DNA of 17,488 bases. It comes from GCA-001735895 sp964651385 (GTDB taxonomy: Bacteria > Pseudomonadota > Gammaproteobacteria > GCA-001735895). The stretch is taken from NCBI GenBank assembly GCA_964651385.1, contig CAZYYM010000075.1:1-17488 (forward strand), written 5' to 3'. A program made the position numbers and the translations under genes. Position 1 is the stretch's first letter; the number at the start of each line of letters is the position of its first letter. The notes beneath the pieces were generated by a model. The model searched no databases and had not been told where the DNA came from. It saw only the letters and a list, made by a program, of their open reading frames with translations. Shown here piece by piece: positions 1 to 7,457 of this stretch.

Positions 1-146
1 GAGCCAATGCTTTCCTCGCGACTATTAATATTATCACCCGTCATTCGGCGGAAGACCAGGGAACTCGATACTCGCTGACCACGAGCGATCGAACCAACCC
101 GGATGTCACTGATGCTTATTTTAGACTCGGCTACCAATGGGTATAA
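1..146 (+). pseudogene. 3' end of a truncated TonB-dependent receptor (partial at window edge)
   Basis: The frame is open from base 3 and ends with TAA at 144-146, giving 47 visible residues. They begin with NAFLATINIITRHS, which resembles the end of the plug domain of TonB-dependent outer-membrane receptors (family pattern: ...YGxNAFLxVINIITR). About 30 more residues (to ...DAYFRLGYQWV) look like the first beta-hairpin of the barrel, and then the frame stops. A normal receptor would continue for several hundred residues, and no barrel coding follows because barA starts inside this frame at 137. I therefore read it as a receptor that lost its barrel, probably by deletion or rearrangement, leaving a plug-only remnant joined to barA. 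The upstream part lies outside the window. A small outer-membrane protein ending in an aromatic-rich strand is the alternative, but the plug motif argues against it. Confidence 0.5.
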
Positions 147-2854
147 AATATCAGATATTGCTTATCACCTTCATTCCCGTATTTTTAATTGACGTATTTT
201 TTACCTATTCGCATATTACCTCTAGTTTCACGCAGGCCCAGACTATGTTGCACAATCAGGGCAGAATCATTTCCAGACAATTAGCCGGAGCCTCTGAATT
301 CAATTTATTTACCGGCAATGACCAGCAGATTCAATATCTACTCGATCAGACTGTGGGCACTGACGACATCATTCTGGCTGCTGTTTATGATATTCAGGGA
401 GATCTGATTGCAGAATCCATATCTGATCGTTATAACCCTAAAAAGTCGGGCGATTACTTTTACTACCATCAGGCAATTCTATCGCAAAGTATCGTAGTTT
501 CTGATGTATTTTCTCCAGATCAACTGGAAGGGCCACTAGACAGTAACCTGGGCTGGATTCATATTTATCTATCCAGAGAACGGCTCCAAGCCGACAAGAC
601 CAGGATTATTCGAGAGTCGATCATATTTTTTATATTCGTACTAATCATGACCTTGATTCTGACTACCGCCATCAGCCGTGGTATAACCAGACCGATAATT
701 AAAATCATGGAACACTTACGGCGGGTGGAGACCGGCCACCTGGGAGAACTCATCGAGCCGGTTGAATTAAACGAAATAGGCGCCGTACAACGGGGCTTCA
801 ATCGAATGTCCCAATCGCTTGTTACCAATCGAAAACATCTCAATGACCGTATCCAGCAAGCAACGCAACAGTTGAACGAGGCGATTACCGACCTGGAAAC
901 CAAGAATCGGGAACTCGGCTTTGCCCGTGATGAGGCGCAAAAAGCCAATCGAACAAAATCAGATTTTCTGGCCAATATGAGCCATGAAATTCGTACACCG
1001 ATAAACGGCATAAAAGGCTTCATCAATCTGATGGCACAATCGGAACTGACACCCCAACAAATACGTTATGCCGATATTATCCATAAGTCGACCAACGACC
1101 TGACCTATATTATTGAGGAAATTCTCGATTTCTCCAAACTTGAATCGGGCAAGTTGCAAATTGTAGAAGACCATTTCGACCTGTACGAAATTATCGAACA
1201 AACCCGGGATATTTTGTTCATCAATGTACTCAGCAAAGACATCGATTTAATACTGATCATTTACAGCGACACGCCACAATATGTTAGCGGAGACAAACTC
1301 CGGCTGAAGCAGGTATTGCTCAATTTGATAGGGAATGCTATCAAGTTTACCGATCGAGGCGAGGTTGTTGTTCGGGTCGAACTGGAACAGGAAACTGACT
1401 ATGAAGCCGACGTATTGATTACTGTTGAGGACACAGGTATAGGCATTACCGACCAGGATCAGCAGGAATTATTTTCCGCCTTTAGCCAGGTTGAATCCGC
1501 GTCCAATCGTCGATTCAGTGGCACAGGACTTGGGCTGGTTATTAGTAAAAATCTGGTCAATCTAATGGGCGGTGATATATCCCTGGAGAGTTGCCATGGC
1601 GAAGGTTCGACATTTTCAATTCGCCTACCTTTTTCGATTTCTGCAAATTACCGCACCGAAGAAGTCAGACTTGATTCCGAACTTACCGCTTTGATAATTG
1701 CTTCGAAATCCATTTGTCTTCAGGAAATTCAGTCACTTTACGATCGTGCTGGCATCACCACAGAAGGCAATTTGATAAATCCTCAGCAATCTGCCGATAT
1801 CATCAATTCGCAAATCCGACAAAACTGGCATCTGATAGACCTTATCGTCTTCGATTTGCGCCACCTGCCTTTTAATTTAAGTGACATTATCGATGCCCCT
1901 CCTCCGGACAGTTTAAGAATCATCGTCATGCATTACGATCAAAGCCTGGTGCCCGATCTCGACAGCCAAATTTACGATTTTGTTTCCATTGTGACCACCA
2001 GCTCTCAATTAAGAACCATACTGAATTCACCACTTCTGGAACACGATACACCGGCAGAAAAAAAACTCACACAGGCTGGCTCAAATTGTAAACAGGTATT
2101 ACTGGTCGACGACAATTCAATCAACCTGATACTGGGTGGCGAACTAATCCGTCTCTGGGGGCACACTGTCATCGAAGCCCAACACGCCCAGGACGCTTTG
2201 ATTCATTATCGTAAACATGACTTTGACCTCATCATTCTCGATATCCAGATGCCGGATATTGACGGCACTCAATTACTAAAATTGATGCGAGAGGAAAATC
2301 CCGATGACAATACCCCTGTGGTCGCTCTGACTGCCAATATTATTCATGAGGAGGCCAGGCGACTGATTGATCTGGGATTCGATTACTACCTGAGTAAACC
2401 GCTAGATGAGGAGAAGCTGAGATCTATACTGGATGGTACTGATTGCATAATTGATATTAATCAGCCCGAACCAGTAAAAGGAACTGAGATTGAAGAGCTG
2501 CCTTCGGTCGATCTGAAGAAATCGCTCTTCTTATCCGCAAACAATGAGTCACTGCTAAAGCAGATTCTTGAGATCCTGATTCAGGAAATACCGAACTATC
2601 AGAGCCAATTAGAAGAAGCCCTGAAAAAATCTGATATGGGCATAATTGGCACGGTTGTCCACAAAATTCATGGCGTTACCTGTTATGCCAGTCTACCAAA
2701 AATACGTGAACAAATACTGGATATACAGAAATTCATGGCGCAGGATCCGCCAATGAAAATTGAAGCCAAAATTCTGCTCATTATTGAAGAACTGGGAAGT
2801 ATTGGTAAAGCGGCAAAGATACATCTGGAAGCTTTATCCCTCGTTAACGGGTAG
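137..2854 (+). CDS. barA: BarA/GacS-type hybrid sensor histidine kinase
   Basis: This 905-residue membrane hybrid kinase starts a phosphorelay to a UvrY/GacA response regulator, which in E. coli and pseudomonads controls CsrB/RsmZ-type small RNAs. Visible in order: TM1 (about 5-25), a periplasmic sensor segment (about 28-160), TM2 (about 162-180), HAMP (about 180-232), a coiled coil, HisKA with the H-box SHEIRTP (phospho-accepting H283), and an ATPase domain with N400 and the DTGIGI and GTGLGL boxes. These are followed by a degenerate receiver-like linker (about 515-635), a receiver with the VDD acidic patch, D702 and the SKP lysine motif, and a C-terminal Hpt domain with H842 in HKIHG. The length is close to E. 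coli BarA (918 aa) and the N-terminus MGIKYQILLI aligns with the family, supporting this ATG. There is no clear ribosome-binding site, and the start lies inside the preceding truncated receptor frame. The 3' end faces acpS with only 8 bases between them. Confidence 0.95.
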   Translation: MGIKYQILLITFIPVFLIDVFFTYSHITSSFTQAQTMLHNQGRIISRQLAGASEFNLFTGNDQQIQYLLDQTVGTDDIILAAVYDIQGDLIAESISDRYNPKKSGDYFYYHQAILSQSIVVSDVFSPDQLEGPLDSNLGWIHIYLSRERLQADKTRIIRESIIFFIFVLIMTLILTTAISRGITRPIIKIMEHLRRVETGHLGELIEPVELNEIGAVQRGFNRMSQSLVTNRKHLNDRIQQATQQLNEAITDLETKNRELGFARDEAQKANRTKSDFLANMSHEIRTPINGIKGFINLMAQSELTPQQIRYADIIHKSTNDLTYIIEEILDFSKLESGKLQIVEDHFDLYEIIEQTRDILFINVLSKDIDLILIIYSDTPQYVSGDKLRLKQVLLNLIGNAIKFTDRGEVVVRVELEQETDYEADVLITVEDTGIGITDQDQQELFSAFSQVESASNRRFSGTGLGLVISKNLVNLMGGDISLESCHGEGSTFSIRLPFSISANYRTEEVRLDSELTALIIASKSICLQEIQSLYDRAGITTEGNLINPQQSADIINSQIRQNWHLIDLIVFDLRHLPFNLSDIIDAPPPDSLRIIVMHYDQSLVPDLDSQIYDFVSIVTTSSQLRTILNSPLLEHDTPAEKKLTQAGSNCKQVLLVDDNSINLILGGELIRLWGHTVIEAQHAQDALIHYRKHDFDLIILDIQMPDIDGTQLLKLMREENPDDNTPVVALTANIIHEEARRLIDLGFDYYLSKPLDEEKLRSILDGTDCIIDINQPEPVKGTEIEELPSVDLKKSLFLSANNESLLKQILEILIQEIPNYQSQLEEALKKSDMGIIGTVVHKIHGVTCYASLPKIREQILDIQKFMAQDPPMKIEAKILLIIEELGSIGKAAKIHLEALSLVNG

Positions 2855-2862
2855 CATTGAAG

Positions 2863-3243
2863 CTATAAGCATTCAACCACAACCATGGCTACCACATAAT
2901 GTCTTTCGTCAGAAATGGACAGATGCGTACAGCTTATCTGGCTCTGCCTGATGATTTCTAACGCCTTGTCGTGAAAATATAACTCTGGCTTACCATCGTC
3001 ATTATTCTTCACTTCAATACTTTTGTATCCCACACCCCGGTCAAAGCCTGTTCCTAAAGCTTTGACAGCCGCCTCTTTTGCTGCGAATCGTGTTGCAAGG
3101 AAAGCCTCGGGATAAGGCTTTGCCTTAAATTGCTCTTGTTCATGGATAGTTAAAATGCGCTGCGTGAAGCGCTCACCGTAGCGTTGGTATAAGTCTACAA
3201 ACCGAACAGTCTCGGCTATATCAACCCCTATTCCAGCAATCAT
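2863..3243 (-). CDS. acpS: Holo-[acyl-carrier-protein] synthase
   Basis: AcpS transfers 4'-phosphopantetheine from coenzyme A to the serine of apo acyl carrier protein, activating fatty-acid synthesis in the cytoplasm. The 126-residue product has the family length. It carries the N-terminal GIGVDI motif with the metal-binding Asp (D8) and RFAAKEAAVKALGTG with the second metal ligand (E57). The ATG overlaps the pdxJ stop codon as ATGA, so the two are translationally coupled, the usual pdxJ-acpS arrangement. It is the last gene of the long leftward cluster and converges on barA with an 8-base gap. I see no obvious hairpin terminator in that gap. Confidence 0.95.
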   Translation of the reverse strand: MIAGIGVDIAETVRFVDLYQRYGERFTQRILTIHEQEQFKAKPYPEAFLATRFAAKEAAVKALGTGFDRGVGYKSIEVKNNDDGKPELYFHDKALEIIRQSQISCTHLSISDERHYVVAMVVVECL

Positions 3244-3965
3244 GCGCGGGCTTCGAGTATTAAGCGTTTCATTTCTCTTACGGAATGCGCCAGCCCATTA
3301 AAAATTGAATCAGCGATAATGGCATGACCTATGTTCAACTCGCTCAAAAGCGGGTTGGCGGCGATTGTTTTGACATTATAATAATGCAATCCATGCCCGG
3401 CATTAACCTGCAAGCCCTTGCTATGCGCATAACTGATAGCCTGGTTAATTTTTTCAAGATAGCTAAGTTGTTGCTCACCCCGGGCATCCGCAAAATGTCC
3501 CGTGTGTATTTCGATACAAGGGGCAGCACATTCGACGACCGCATCAATCTGCTCAATATTAGCGTCAATAAATGGCGATACTCGGCTTCCGGCCTCAGCC
3601 AGCCGAAAGCAGGCCTGCTTTACCTGATCCAGTTGCCCCACGACATCCAGCCCACCCTCAGTCGTCAATTCTTCGCGCTTTTCCGGCACAAGACAAACAT
3701 CTTCCGGTTTAAGTTGGCAGGCAAAATCGAGCATTTCATCGACAATGGCAATTTCCAGATTTAATTTAGTTTGCACAACCTGTTTTAGCAAATGCGCGTC
3801 GCGTTCCTGAATATGACGCCGGTCTTCACGCAAATGAAATGTGATCGAATCTGCACCCGATTGCTCAGCGATTTGCGCAGCATAAACTGGATCCGGGTAT
3901 CGGGTACCGCGCGCCTGTCGTAATGTCGCGACGTGGTCAATGTTGACACCTAGTGTGATGGCCAT
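3240..3965 (-). CDS. pdxJ: Pyridoxine 5'-phosphate synthase
   Basis: PdxJ condenses 1-deoxy-D-xylulose 5-phosphate with 3-amino-2-oxopropyl phosphate to form pyridoxine 5'-phosphate, the last ring-forming step of the DXP-dependent vitamin B6 pathway. Signature stretches are visible: GVNIDHVATLRQARG near the N-terminus, FHLREDRRHIQERD, EIHTGHFAD and NAGHGLHYYNV, as expected of this TIM-barrel family. I chose the ATG at 3965 (MAITLGVNIDH, 241 aa) because it matches the family N-terminus. The frame could also start at a TTG at 3977, adding four residues. The 5' end overlaps the end of recO by 16 bases and the 3' end overlaps acpS by 4 bases. Confidence 0.94.
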   Translation of the reverse strand: MAITLGVNIDHVATLRQARGTRYPDPVYAAQIAEQSGADSITFHLREDRRHIQERDAHLLKQVVQTKLNLEIAIVDEMLDFACQLKPEDVCLVPEKREELTTEGGLDVVGQLDQVKQACFRLAEAGSRVSPFIDANIEQIDAVVECAAPCIEIHTGHFADARGEQQLSYLEKINQAISYAHSKGLQVNAGHGLHYYNVKTIAANPLLSELNIGHAIIADSIFNGLAHSVREMKRLILEARA

Positions 3966-4666
3966 GCGTGTGTCCAATTTCTGATTTGAAGGTATATGTC
4001 GCGGGATTTTAGCCGTTTTCCATGTAAGTTAAAGTCAATAATGCAACGCATGATGGTTTTGGCGAGGTGCATTACCCGGGGGTTATTAAATTCACCGTCG
4101 TTCCAGAGATTGACAAGCTGGCCTTCGATAGCATTAACCGCATCCGACTCACAGGGTATAAAACCACGGCTTGACTGGAAAAGGTAACAGCATTCCGGAT
4201 CGATCGGATTACCCGATTCTGCATCGACAAAAGCATCGGGCATATAACCCAGAATTTGCATGGCAGATCGCTCGAATCGTCGTAAAAAAATTTCACAATC
4301 TATCGTGTCGATATTTGATAATAGTTCATCATACAGAGCAAATATTTCAGTACTGGCCTCAAAGGCTGGTAGAAAAGCTTCTATGAGTTCATTGACATAT
4401 AACAGCGGTAAATACAGTGACTGCCCAATTTCCGACGCATTGCCTTCGATACCGGTTAAAGTTTTCAATTCCTGACGGCCGACCCAGCTGACCGTTATTT
4501 TGCAAAATGGCTGGAACAGACCCCGCAATCGATTGTTTTTCCCACCTTTCGCCAACAAGTTGACGCGTCCGTAGTCATGAGTCAATAAATCAAGCAACAG
4601 GCTGGAGTTATGCCAGCTACGTCTGTGTAATACAAATGCCGGTTGGTCAGTGACTCTGGTTTGCAT
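3950..4666 (-). CDS. recO: DNA repair protein RecO
   Basis: RecO works with RecF/RecR to load RecA onto SSB-coated single-stranded DNA in gap repair. The N-terminal part (QPAFVLHRRSWHNSSLL, then LLTHDYGRVNLLAKGGKNN and LRGLFQPF) matches the RecO OB-fold domain, and the rest is the helical C-terminal domain. A CCYLF...GFIPC stretch sits where some RecO proteins bind zinc, but it is not a complete four-cysteine site. I prefer the ATG at 4666 (MQTRVTDQPAFVLH, 238 aa) because RecO proteins normally begin a few residues before the AFVLH strand. Upstream in-frame ATGs at 4702 and 4699 would add 11-12 residues and lengthen the overlap with era from 20 to more than 50 bases. No strong ribosome-binding site decides the start. 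Confidence 0.9.
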   Translation of the reverse strand: MQTRVTDQPAFVLHRRSWHNSSLLLDLLTHDYGRVNLLAKGGKNNRLRGLFQPFCKITVSWVGRQELKTLTGIEGNASEIGQSLYLPLLYVNELIEAFLPAFEASTEIFALYDELLSNIDTIDCEIFLRRFERSAMQILGYMPDAFVDAESGNPIDPECCYLFQSSRGFIPCESDAVNAIEGQLVNLWNDGEFNNPRVMHLAKTIMRCIIDFNLHGKRLKSRDIYLQIRNWTHAWPSH

Positions 4667-5555
4667 CGGAATAACCAAATGTGGCCAGAGAACGCTCATC
4701 ATCGGACCAGTCTTCGCGTATTTTGACCCAGAGTTGTAAATAAACCTTGGTCTCTACAAATCGCTCGATGTCTTCACGCGCCAAACTACCTATCTTCTTC
4801 AACTGCGAACCGTTCTTGCCAATGACAATCGCTTTTTGCGACTTTCTTTCAACCCAGATGGTCGCGGAGATTCGTGTAAGATCGGTTTCTTCTTTATAGT
4901 GATCAACAATGACAGTGATAGAGTAAGGCAACTCCTGGGTTAATGCGCGAAATATTTTTTCACGAATAATTTCAGCCGATATAAACCGCATCGATTTATC
5001 CGTTAGCTGATCAGCGGGAAATCGGGGCAATCCTCCGGGTAATTTCTCAACGATGAATGATTCAAGATAGTCGAGGTTATCTTTATTAAGCGCCGATACC
5101 GGAATGATTTCAATTTCAGGTACTATATTTGAAATTTTCTGCATGACCGGTAGGCAGGACGTTTTGCTCACCTGATCGATTTTATTCAGTACGATCATAA
5201 CATTTGTCTGCTTACTGACATGTTCAAGAATTCTTACATCATCACCATTAAAATGACAGACATCTATTAATGTACAAATAAGATCGGCATCAGCAAGCAT
5301 ACTAGTTGCTGCACGATTCATATACCGATGGATCGCTTTATGCTTGCTATCGTGCAAACCCGGAGTATCAACAAAAACGCATTGATACCTTTCTGTGGTT
5401 TTAATTCCAAGAATCTGGTGTCGTGTAGTTTGAGGACGGTGGGCTGTAATACTTAACTTTTCACCAACGATGGCATTCATCAATGTTGACTTACCCGTAT
5501 TCGGTTTACCTATTAACGCGACATAGCCCGTGCGGAATATATCTGTCTCTATCAC
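4647..5555 (-). CDS. era: GTPase Era
   Basis: Era is an essential GTPase that binds the 3' end of 16S rRNA and assists 30S subunit maturation. The 302-residue product has the family length. Visible motifs are the P-loop GKPNTGKS (16-23), DTPG (63-66), NKID (124-127) and a later SAL G5-type motif, followed by a C-terminal KH RNA-binding domain containing ERKSQKAIVIGKNG. The start is GTG at 5555-5553, which overlaps the rnc stop as GTGA and implies coupled translation. The rnc-era-recO order is typical of proteobacteria and links rRNA processing with ribosome assembly. Confidence 0.96.
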   Translation of the reverse strand: MIETDIFRTGYVALIGKPNTGKSTLMNAIVGEKLSITAHRPQTTRHQILGIKTTERYQCVFVDTPGLHDSKHKAIHRYMNRAATSMLADADLICTLIDVCHFNGDDVRILEHVSKQTNVMIVLNKIDQVSKTSCLPVMQKISNIVPEIEIIPVSALNKDNLDYLESFIVEKLPGGLPRFPADQLTDKSMRFISAEIIREKIFRALTQELPYSITVIVDHYKEETDLTRISATIWVERKSQKAIVIGKNGSQLKKIGSLAREDIERFVETKVYLQLWVKIREDWSDDERSLATFGYSDANQSH

Positions 5556-6217
5556 AATAATTTCATCGAATTATCGGCGGCAACCTGTTCCGCTTTTTTT
5601 CGACTACTGCCCTTACCAGTGGATTCAATCGACAGTTCCGGAATACTACATTTAACCGTAAAAACCCGATCATGCTCTTTCCCCTCGGTCTGAATAACCT
5701 CATATCCGGGTATTTTAATCTGACGCGCTTGCAATGCTTCCTGTAAACGCGTTTTGGGATCTTTTAGCGATTGAGCATCTGGTAAATTTTTTAGATAATC
5801 CTGATACAGGAAAAGCACCGTATTACCAGCCTGTTCGAAATCACTGTCCAGGTAAATTGCACCGATAATAGCCTCGAGCGTATCAGATAAAATAGACGCT
5901 CGATGGAATCCACCACTTTTTAACTCACCACCACCCAGTTTAATGTTATTACCTAGTTCTATACCACGAGCAATCTCAGCCAGGGTTTGCTCTTTTACCA
6001 ACGAAGCGCGAATGCGGCTAAGCTGTCCTTCGTTTGAATCTGCTAACTGTTTGAAAATATACTGTGATATAACCAGGTTTAAGACACTATCACCCAGGAA
6101 TTCAAGGCGCTCATTATTATTTGTTCTGGAAAAACTACAATGCGTCAGTGCCTGTTCCAGTAGTGCAACCCGGGTGAATTGATAATTGAATAGAGCGTAA
6201 CAGGTAGCGGCGTTCAC
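5552..6217 (-). CDS. rnc: Ribonuclease III
   Basis: RNase III cleaves double-stranded RNA, including the rRNA precursor stems. The 221-residue product has an N-terminal endonuclease domain with the signature NNERLEFLGDSVL, giving metal-binding E36, E39 and D43, and a second acidic pair (D112, E115) in SDTLEAIIGAIYLDSDF. A C-terminal double-stranded RNA-binding domain (about 150-221) includes DPKTRLQEALQ and GKGSSRKKAEQVAA. The start codon is GTG at 6217-6215, overlapping the TGA of the upstream DUF4845 gene as GTGA. This is the same junction type used 3' of it with era. Confidence 0.96.
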   Translation of the reverse strand: MNAATCYALFNYQFTRVALLEQALTHCSFSRTNNNERLEFLGDSVLNLVISQYIFKQLADSNEGQLSRIRASLVKEQTLAEIARGIELGNNIKLGGGELKSGGFHRASILSDTLEAIIGAIYLDSDFEQAGNTVLFLYQDYLKNLPDAQSLKDPKTRLQEALQARQIKIPGYEVIQTEGKEHDRVFTVKCSIPELSIESTGKGSSRKKAEQVAADNSMKLL

Positions 6218-6585
6218 CGATCAATCACTAATGTCTCACTAAATTTAGCACCGATAAATAAATTCGCAATCAGAGGCTTGCGCCTTTCGTAATCGATTTT
6301 AATCGTAGTTTTACTATTTTTGCGCGACAGCTTAACGTGCTCCCTTTTTATTGAATCGACATCATCGATATTAAATCGATTTTGCAATGTGCTCCAGATA
6401 GCACGCTTCGATTTAACATCGATACTGGGGTCTTCCTGAATGCTATTTAAAATTGATCTAATTTGAAAGTTCTCGTAATACATCGGGAAAACTCTAAAGA
6501 ACGAGAGTATTAGAAATCCAAAAATGCTGGCCAGAATAACCCAGCTGATACTCGATAAACCTTTCTGTCGATGTCGATTAATCAT
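6214..6585 (-). CDS. DUF4845 small membrane protein between lepB and rnc
   Basis: This 123-residue protein begins MINRHRQKGLSSISWV and has one N-terminal membrane-spanning segment (about 12-35, WVILASIFGFLILSFF), followed by a soluble, probably periplasmic domain. It matches the small DUF4845 proteins that sit between lepB and rnc in many gammaproteobacteria and beta relatives. No biochemical function is established. It lies 15 bases after lepB with a purine-rich leader (GGTGAAAGCAAGAAA) before the ATG, and its stop codon overlaps the GTG start of rnc. The N-terminus resembles a type IV prepilin-like membrane anchor in layout, but I see no clear prepilin peptidase site. Confidence 0.85.
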   Translation of the reverse strand: MINRHRQKGLSSISWVILASIFGFLILSFFRVFPMYYENFQIRSILNSIQEDPSIDVKSKRAIWSTLQNRFNIDDVDSIKREHVKLSRKNSKTTIKIDYERRKPLIANLFIGAKFSETLVIDR

Positions 6586-6600
6586 TTTCTTGCTTTCACC

Positions 6601-7431
6601 TTAGTTCGAAATTCTTGTACCCGATCGTGACAAATCCAGTCCGGTACCACCACTTCGCCAATCCCAATGCATCCATACCAAAACAGCCTTTCCAACCAGA
6701 TTCTGTTCGGGTACGAACCCCCAGAAACGACTATCATTGCTGTGGTCGCGATTATCTCCCATAACAAAATAATGGCCGGGTGGCACAAACAATTCCCCAT
6801 CGGCACTGTAGCGAACGTCCGGATTGGTCATGATGGTATAATCCACGTCACCCATTGTTTCGTTAATTACTTTACACTTGGCCTTAATATTATCGCAACC
6901 CTGGTTAATTAACAGATCACTGCTTTCACCAAGACCCTGATAAGTTTCCATAAACTCTGTCTTCAATTGTTTTCCATTGATCGACAAGCGACGATTATAG
7001 TAACTAATGTGGTCACCCGGCAAACCAACTACTCGCTTGATATAATCCAGCGACTCGTCATCCGGAAAACGAAAAACTGCTATATCACCGCGTTTAGGCT
7101 TCTCACCAGGGGTAATCTTGGTATGGAAAACCGGCAACCTCAGGCCGAAATCGTATTTGTTAACCAGAATGAAATCGCCTACCAGTAGTGTTGGCATCAT
7201 CGAGCCGGATGGAATTCGAAAGGGTTCATATAAAAAACTGCGCAAAATCAGCACAGCAAATAAAACCGGGAAAAAAGATTTTGAATATTCGACCACTATC
7301 GGATCGTGTAAGGTCTTGCTGGTAGCTGCCTGCTGCCGGTTCTTTTCAAAAAACAAAAAATCAACCAACCAGACCAGGCCAGCAGCGATAGTGCCGAACA
7401 ATAAGATAAATTCAAAATCAAAGTGAATCAT
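6601..7431 (-). CDS. lepB: Signal peptidase I
   Basis: LepB is the inner-membrane serine protease that removes signal peptides from Sec- and Tat-exported preproteins. The 276-residue product has TM1 (about 8-28) and TM2 (about 51-68). The periplasmic catalytic domain follows, with RIPSGSMMPTL (nucleophile S77), DYIKRVVGLPGD (general base K132) and the conserved GDNRDHSNDSRFWGFVP box. GCDNIKAKC carries two cysteines comparable to the disulfide loop of E. coli LepB. It follows lepA after 26 bases, the standard lepA-lepB arrangement, and is probably co-transcribed with it. Confidence 0.96.
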   Translation of the reverse strand: MIHFDFEFILLFGTIAAGLVWLVDFLFFEKNRQQAATSKTLHDPIVVEYSKSFFPVLFAVLILRSFLYEPFRIPSGSMMPTLLVGDFILVNKYDFGLRLPVFHTKITPGEKPKRGDIAVFRFPDDESLDYIKRVVGLPGDHISYYNRRLSINGKQLKTEFMETYQGLGESSDLLINQGCDNIKAKCKVINETMGDVDYTIMTNPDVRYSADGELFVPPGHYFVMGDNRDHSNDSRFWGFVPEQNLVGKAVLVWMHWDWRSGGTGLDLSRSGTRISN

Positions 7432-7457
7432 TAAATTTTTAAACCTCGACTAATACG

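Noticed and set aside
959..1201. Antisense frames inside barA and other long genes as separate genes
   Set aside because: They lie wholly within strongly supported coding sequence on the other strand and show no family features.
1680..2040. Unassigned domain in the middle of BarA that might be a new module
   Set aside because: It has the size and place of the degenerate receiver-like region that BarA homologues, including E. coli BarA, also carry between the kinase and the true receiver.
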